A DNA stretch of 14,552 bases from Saccoglossus kowalevskii (taxonomy: Eukaryota > Hemichordata > Enteropneusta > Harrimaniidae), in contig NW_003148770.1 in the NCBI RefSeq assembly GCF_000003605.2, forward strand, positions 264,692 to 279,243, read 5' to 3'. The first letter of the stretch is position 1; every line of letters begins with the position of its first letter. The notes under the pieces are model-generated. The model did no database searches, was not told where the DNA came from, and saw only the letters and a list, made by a program, of their open reading frames with translations. Below, one piece after another: positions 10,172 to 14,552 of the stretch. The translations under genes and the position numbers were made by a program.

Positions 10172-10336
10172 TTAAAGCGGGGGGAGTCGTCATCTACGCA
10201 TGCGTCATGTGGTCATACGTGTCATTGTATACAAAAACAAAAACTCTACCCATGAGCCTTTGCGTTTTAGCGTGTGTTGTTATCATCGTTTGGGACTCGA
10301 TTCCCACGCGTGTGCAGGTGACGACCCCCCGTTTAA
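10172..10336 (-). mobile_element. TTAA-bounded TIR element (MITE), copy 1
   Basis: A 165-bp element bounded by TTAA at 10172-10175 and 10333-10336. The ends are inverted repeats of about 30 bp, with a G-run then gtcgtca.ctacgcatgcg on the left and cgcgtgtgcaggtgacga then a C-run on the right. Its reverse complement aligns over the full length with the element at 13200-13367 by eye, including the shared inner words acgcaaaggctcatgggta and gataacaacacac. It is too short to code for a transposase, so it is a non-autonomous element. TTAA at both ends would fit piggyBac-type insertion, but the terminal bases do not give a clear family. Confidence 0.8.
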
Positions 10337-10339
10337 GAT

Positions 10340-10900
10340 GCAATAGTTCATGTTAAATTTGACCTCAATTTTGACTTCAAATATTGTGTAGACTTTAAAT
10401 TGGCGAAAACAAGTTCAAAGAGTCACAAGATATTCGATCATCAGCTGGGACTGTGGTACAATAATAAATTACGTCTGTTAAAGTCAGACAGTTTTAAAAC
10501 AAATATTTGGTATCGCAAATAACTGTACTCGTATACAATCTATTTGGCATGTTTTTGTGGTATTTGTAATTAATTAGGAATGATTACAACTATGCTGTAG
10601 ATGTAGACAGGGTTATTTCTTCCCATCAACTTCCAAGTAGATGGTATGGTGGTGAGTAAATCCCACCATAGAATTCAACGATTAGTGGTATCAACTTTTA
10701 TGATTTTTCTTACTGATTTTTCTTAATTGCTGTTTAGCTACTCGTTGGTAATTATGAGTTTGACAGTCATAGGCCATACACTAATACGTTAACAAATGTG
10801 TTAGAGACACAATTTACACATTCTTATTTGTAGAATTTGTAATTTTTATAATTATATTTATGATTCGGTCTCAATCCGTCTGTCCAACCGGCCGCCCGAG
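10340..10900. other. Gene-free interval; possible 3' side of the minus-strand gene
   Basis: No coding block is supported. If the minus-strand gene at 11161-11950 is real, its 3' end should fall here or just before. I found no canonical AATAAA on the minus strand in this stretch. Confidence 0.4.
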
Positions 10901-11160
10901 TCATATTTCAGAACCCAATCAAGTTTGTATCAAAAAACAACTCGCGGTTTTCGCGGTATCACTGGAACAGACGATCACACAGTAACAGACTATATACACA
11001 AACTGCAAATACTAGTACTCCCAATGTCTGCTTCGCAAACGGAATCGGAGTCAATAATATTGTTTTCCCCGAAAAGCAGTGCGCGCGATGTTTGTAATAG
11101 TACACCACTGTTTCTGTTTAAATAAACTAGCGTTTGAATGGTTATTCGCGCCCGTATTAC

Positions 11161-11950
11161 CTGCAGCTGACTTAGCGGTTCCATACAGAATCAGTGCAAC
11201 CCCAAACGCGATCGTAGAAATACGGTGAATCAGATGGGAACCCACCTATGTAACAAATTTACAACAAATCCCCATCCCTGATTCCTCTGGACAAGTGGCA
11301 CAGCATACCGCCGATGAATTAATTTAAGTTTTCTAGGTTCAGCGTGAACACATTTAGCAAAAATAGTACATGCAAAAAAATAAAACGAGAAATAGGGCTA
11401 ATGAAGTCAATTGAAAATGAACTTGTCCTCGATGTCTAGATCGCGTTCACTGTGAAGAAATATATGCGTGACTATGGCGGGGAGAGGGGGGCACATGCTG
11501 TTTTTTTCGAGGTCAAAGTTCTTAGTGTATATATAACATTGTCATTATAGTAAACATTGCACAGTGCTTGGGAGGAAAAATCTTCAAATTGTTGCTTCAC
11601 ACTCTGAGTCATAAACATCATTGGTGACTACGTCAAGTAGTCGTTTCGCTCAGCGCAAGTGTTACCGGTACGTAGTATATACTCTACTTATCACTCTGCA
11701 TCCCCGAGTTCTTAGCGCAGGCAGGCTAACACCTCTTCCACACATGATTTTTCACGCTGAAATTTGCCACATATCAATACGCAGGTGTTGTTCGGTTATT
11801 CAAGACGGCGGCTCATACCCAGTTGGCAAGGAAACTATTGAATCTTTCACTTCCCGTATACTTTCCATTAAATCCATCAGCTTTGGTTAATTCCACGTCA
11901 GAATTGTATTCGTTCAGAATACGTTTTAAAGTTTCCGCGAACTCCGCCAT
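11161..11950 (-). CDS. Possible small membrane protein gene, exons 1 and 2 only
   Basis: Exon 1 runs 11950-11819 on the minus strand: ATGGCGGAG start, then 44 codons (MAEFAETLKRILNEYNSDV..., later GKYTGSERFNSFLANW), ending at a GTATGA donor. Exon 2 runs 11245-11161 after a ...TTGTTACATAG acceptor: 28 codons plus one base, starting VGSHLIHRIST and leading into a hydrophobic segment IAFGVALILYG, then a GTAATA donor. Exon 1 ends and exon 2 starts in phase 0, so the reading frame joins without a stop. The product would have a polar N-terminus and one membrane helix at about residues 54-66. The order W..HL...RIST then a helix faintly recalls the animal C3orf33-type membrane proteins, from memory and untested. 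A third exon after the acceptor CTGTTCCAG (10936-10944) would stop after 10 codons, which I do not trust. Further exons may be missing. Confidence 0.35.
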
Positions 11951-12249
11951 ATTTAAATATAGTTCGGGTTTGACCCTACCAATGACCCTTGATTAGCATA
12001 AATGCACAATCATACTGTGGCAGAGGGGATTTGAAGAAGCGCCACCTTGCGCGGAGAGTGTATACTTATATCAGGTATAAAGAAACAACAACAACATCAT
12101 CATTTGTCACTCTGTCAGCATCCTTTATTTCATGTTTTTGTCATATTACCTCAAACTCTGCAAATGAAAGTGAGCATGGAATCATGGGAAGAAACGGTGT
12201 GCATTGTGATAACTGTCATAAAGGTGAGTGACAGGACATACTTGTTTTC

Positions 12250-12377
12250 AACTCTGGAAGGACAGTGGGTTCTAACAGGTGTGCTTGTAATTTACATAAC
12301 AAAGGGTGTTTACAACTTTGGAAGGAGAATTGGAATCTACCAGGTGTGCTGTTATTTGAATAACAAAGAATGTTTAT
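12250..12377 (+). repeat. Two-copy 64-bp tandem duplication
   Basis: Unit 1 (12250-12313) and unit 2 (12314-12377) share aact.tggaagga, then .tgg..tctaaCAGGTGTGCt, then ataacaaag..tgtttA. Unit 2 differs by several substitutions. It lies directly upstream of the LTR/promoter-like segment. Confidence 0.75.
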
Positions 12378-12397
12378 GATCTACTGAGTTGCCTACG

Positions 12398-12811
12398 TGA
12401 CACAGCTGCTAGCAAAATTACATTCTGATTGGCTCATGTGGAAACCCAGGTGGTGTCACTGCCTATAAATTGGCCAGACTGAGGACAGTTTGGGGTCGAT
12501 CATCTCAACTTGGTGTCCGTCACTTCAACTTGCTTTCCTGTGTGTTCTGCTACGATACGATATTACAGGCTACAGCCATCATTCTGTGAGACTTGTATGA
12601 ACTGCTCTGCGATCTCCTGCTTCCAGCATTATTATTAAAGTAAATTATTTTGAGAGGTATTAAAGCCAGGAGCTTCAACTTGATATTTTGGTGTATGTGT
12701 ATTTCATTTCCAGTACTATTGTCTTGTCTACCCCATACTAGCAGTGAAAGAACCCCTGTCAAGTGTGAGCTCTGTGGGTGACCCTCTCAATTGCGATAAG
12801 CAGGCCTTACA
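12398..12811 (+). mobile_element. Possible solo LTR or stand-alone promoter segment
   Basis: The order of signals looks like an LTR. There is an inverted CCAAT box (ATTGG 12428-12432), a TATA box (TATAAAT 12464-12470) 32 bases further on, a possible start region near 12495-12505, and a polyadenylation signal ATTAAA (12634-12639). The segment can be bounded by TG (12398) and CA (12811). The flanks CTACG and CTGTG match at only 3 of 5 positions, so a target duplication is not shown. No second copy or gag/pol is nearby. It could instead be an ordinary Pol II promoter. Confidence 0.28.
12464..12470 (+). promoter_or_regulatory. TATA-box-like element with upstream CCAAT box
   Basis: TATAAAT in the context GCCTATAAATTGG, with an inverted CCAAT box (GATTGGC, 12427-12433) 36 bases upstream. 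This is the best plus-strand core promoter look-alike in the window. No ORF with a convincing product follows it. Confidence 0.35.
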
Positions 12812-13199
12812 CTGTGACACACTCCTTGTAAAGAGTTTCGGATATCTTTTAATTATATTTGCATTTTTGTCATTTAATTGAACCTATCACTCAGCAACAC
12901 ATGACGGATGTAATGCCTTAATGATTTCAACATTTTTGTTATCAGTTGATCATTTTGAAAATAAAAATTATCAAATCTTTAAATAAACATTTCTACTTTG
13001 TATTCTTTATATAAGCCCTGATTATTGTAGTCAGTGTTAGGATAAATTAGAGCATATTAGAGCATCTAAATCCTAATTCTCTACATGCTATCTTGAACTC
13101 CAACTCAGTCCCAAATTCATATGTCTACAGCATGATACATCGAAATGTGCAATATAATTAACAAAAAAATAATTAAAAGTAAACAAACGCATCCAGTGA
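12812..13199. other. Gene-free interval
   Basis: AT-rich sequence between the LTR-like segment and the second TIR element. No feature was seen. Confidence 0.45.
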
Positions 13200-13367
13200 T
13201 TAAAGCGGGGGGGGAGGTCGTCACCTGCGCACGCACAGGAATTGAGTCCAAATCGACGATAACAACACACACTAAAAACGCAAAGGCTCATGGGTAGGCG
13301 CTTGTTTGTAAACAATGACATGCTATGGCCATCTGGCGCATGCGCAGGTGACCACTCCCGGTTTTAA
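13200..13367 (+). mobile_element. TTAA-bounded TIR element (MITE), copy 2
   Basis: A 168-bp element with TTAA at 13200-13203 and 13364-13367. Its left end (G-run then gtcgtcacctgcgcacgc) and right end (gcgcatgcgcaggtgacca then a C-run) are inverted repeats. It is in the opposite orientation to copy 1, with roughly 80% identity judged by eye. The 8-bp longer G-run side suggests slippage in the homopolymer. Both termini contain E-box-like CACCTG/CAGGTG words and GCGCATGCGC-type palindromic sequence. Confidence 0.8.
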
Positions 13368-13810
13368 ACCTATTTTTTATTGCTTTGAAGTCTACGAAAT
13401 AAATTATTTATAAACAGACGAGGGTCTCGTTAACGACATACACTGCAATATATCAGCCTTGCCGATCAACAGCTTTGAGAACACTAGTAAGTCATTCTAC
13501 TTCTCCTGCTACTTCGTTCAATGTTGATATACCCGTAATAGCGATATATTATTAATTGACAACGGGGTTTGTTTCATACAGTCTGAGCTTGCAAAACTTT
13601 GAGTGTCATACAGTTAATTTAGAATAAGTTAAGGAGTTGGCAAGCCTAAGTGAATGTTGCCGACTCGACCGTAACTCGTAACAACTGAAATATTCTCAGA
13701 TAGTGATATTCTGGCTATGTGTTGCGATATACTGTGTTATTACAAGATCTCCTATTGACTTCGACCAAGCGTGTTAGTTCTTATGGCAAGGAATAACTCC
13801 TAAACACAAG
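13368..13810. other. Upstream region or upstream intron of gene B
   Basis: No earlier exon of gene B could be found here. The end reads ...CCTAAACACAAG before the TM1 exon, which is a usable but weak 3' splice site with a poor pyrimidine tract. AAGATGGCGGC at 13808-13818 matches the YY1 motif common near animal transcription starts, so this may instead be the promoter and 5' UTR. Confidence 0.35.
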
Positions 13811-13987
13811 ATGGCGGCTGTGCCGGTTGGCTGGTTGTTCTCGGTTCTCATGTTTGTTGCATGTTCATCTTCGGCGTATACCCGTCATTCGGACCACTAT
13901 TCGTGGCAATACAAGGTTACTTCAATGCAACATCTGCAAGTACATCGTGGATTTTATCTCTATCGCTATTTTTGGAACTAGGGTTAG
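13811..13987 (+). CDS. Gene B: monocarboxylate transporter-like protein (MCT/SLC16 family), TM1 exon
   Basis: A 177-base exon read in the frame GGC GGC TGT GCC from 13813. It encodes GGCAGWLVVLGSHVCC, then FGVYPSFGPLFVAIQGYFN, then ATSASTSWILSLSLFLELGL. This is the MCT TM1, first loop and start of TM2, with the family's DGG.GW start changed to DGGCAGW if the first codon is completed as GAT. The exon ends in phase 1 at a GTGAGT donor (13988). Gene A's first visible exon starts in phase 1 at the matching protein position, which supports the family call and the exon border. The next exons lie right of the window. The frame has a stop at 13801-13803 and no usable ATG before TM1, so either an upstream exon supplies the start or the first exon is damaged. 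The ATG at 13811 is in another frame. The MCT1 Lys38 position is Pro here. Confidence 0.82.
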
Positions 13988-14374
13988 GTGAGTATACATA
14001 CAAGCAATAGATATACTGAATTATATATCTCATTTAAATAACAATGCATTTTGGTGTCACTGGAAGGTGAGCAGACAAGAATGTGTTATTTATTTCGATT
14101 CCAGTGACAAGCGTGTTCCTTCACTGCCCCTCAACACAACACACGTAAACAGAATGTAATTACACATCTTGCTTTCAGACGTATAATGGAAGTTTTCGGG
14201 GGGTACTCACTAAAACGAAGGACCGCGAAGGACCGAAGGACTTAAACGGGTGTAATGACTATAAAACGCTGATACGAATTACGTTGTTATACGTTTCATT
14301 TGTTCACAAATTATGCAGTAGCGATTAAATTTACAAAAATACCTTGATAAATACATTACATGATAAATATAAAA
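13988..14374 (+). other. Start of gene B intron
   Basis: Begins with a strong GTGAGT donor. No exon was seen. Around 14209-14245 the words cgaaggacc and gaaggac occur several times at irregular spacing. They look like the source or a decayed edge of the 31-bp array that follows. Confidence 0.55.
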
Positions 14375-14552
14375 GCGAAGGACCACGTTTATATTATAAA
14401 TATGAGCGAAGGACCACGTTTATATTATAAATATGAGCGAAGGACCATGAGTACGTTATAAATATGAGCGAAAGACCACCTTTATATTATAAATATGAGC
14501 GAAGGACCACGTTTATATTATACATATGAGCGACGGACCATGATTACGTGAT
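14375..14552 (+). repeat. 31-bp minisatellite, at least six units, open at the right edge
   Basis: The anchor GCGAAGGACCA or a close variant starts at 14375, 14406, 14437, 14468, 14499 and 14530, exactly 31 bases apart. Each unit contains the near-palindrome tttatattataaa and then tatga. Variants are cctttatatt in one unit, tgagtacgtt or tgattacgt in two, and a single change gacgg in the last. The array continues past the window. It lies in the predicted gene B intron. Confidence 0.96.

Noticed and set aside
10288-10310. tRNA T-arm-like tgggactcgattccca in the first TIR element
   Set aside because: The loop is six bases and lacks the TTC start. The second copy does not keep the pairing, and no acceptor or anticodon arms are present.
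11621-11890. 89-codon plus-strand frame
   Set aside because: It overlaps the antisense of the better-supported minus-strand exon at 11819-11950 and has no domain.
12047-12379. 110-codon plus-strand frame and the overlapping frame ending at 12231
   Set aside because: They run through a CAA/CAT microsatellite and the 64-bp duplication. Nothing is recognisable, and the AAG-GTGAGTG donor-like site at 12222 lacks a coding partner.
13811-13981. ATG-started frame at AAGATGGCGGC giving a protein beginning MAAVPVGWLFSV
   Set aside because: It looks like a signal peptide but is a shadow of the MCT TM1 frame. It ends at a stop just before the splice donor, while the overlapping frame matches MCT over its full length.

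Overview
This is a eukaryotic, animal-type genomic window, AT-rich, with genes split by GT-AG introns and most of the space taken by introns, decayed mobile elements and tandem repeats. The look (SLC16-type transporters with phase-1 introns, short TIR elements, minisatellites, sparse coding) fits an invertebrate metazoan. I cannot name the species from sequence alone. No bacterial-type operon, CRISPR array, rRNA or convincing tRNA was seen.

The best-supported genes are two members of the monocarboxylate transporter family (MCT/SLC16, major facilitator superfamily), both on the + strand. Gene A is represented by its last three coding exons (1583-1726, 2065-2889, 3120-3247). They are joined by phase-1 introns, end in TAA and are followed by an AATAAA at 3462. 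Its first coding exon (TM1) is not visible and is probably left of the window. Gene B begins near the right edge with the TM1 exon (13811-13987), whose GTGAGT donor is in the same phase as gene A's first visible acceptor. The simplest reading is a head-to-tail array of related transporter genes. Both lack residues that are important for proton-coupled lactate transport in MCT1, so their substrates are open.

Region by region. At 1-821 there is a minus-strand LTR-retrotransposon remnant (broken gag, primer-binding-like site, LTR-like segment), probably in intron 1 of gene A. Gene A exons run from 1583 to 3247. From 3468 to 5160 I see little. At 5320-5560 there is a frameshifted cysteine-pair ORF that looks like a broken small zinc-binding domain. 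At 5870-6815 there is a degenerate ~291-bp direct repeat, followed by a 67-bp tandem array with a CRE-like TGACGTCA core. At 7323-7895 there is an unusually long ORF without recognised homology. From 7976 to 9700 the sequence is AT-rich and gene-free. At 9703-10055 lies a second, directly oriented copy of the 67-bp array.

At 10172-10336 and 13200-13367 there are two inverted copies of a short TTAA-bounded TIR element (MITE). Between them lie a possible small membrane-protein gene on the minus strand (exons 11819-11950 and 11161-11245), a 64-bp tandem duplication (12250-12377) and an LTR/promoter-like segment (12398-12811). Gene B's TM1 exon follows, and its intron holds a 31-bp minisatellite that runs off the right edge.

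No complete new molecular system can be demonstrated. The most interesting items are the divergent MCT pair, the twice-occurring CRE-core array, and the split minus-strand gene, which is only visible when splicing is considered.
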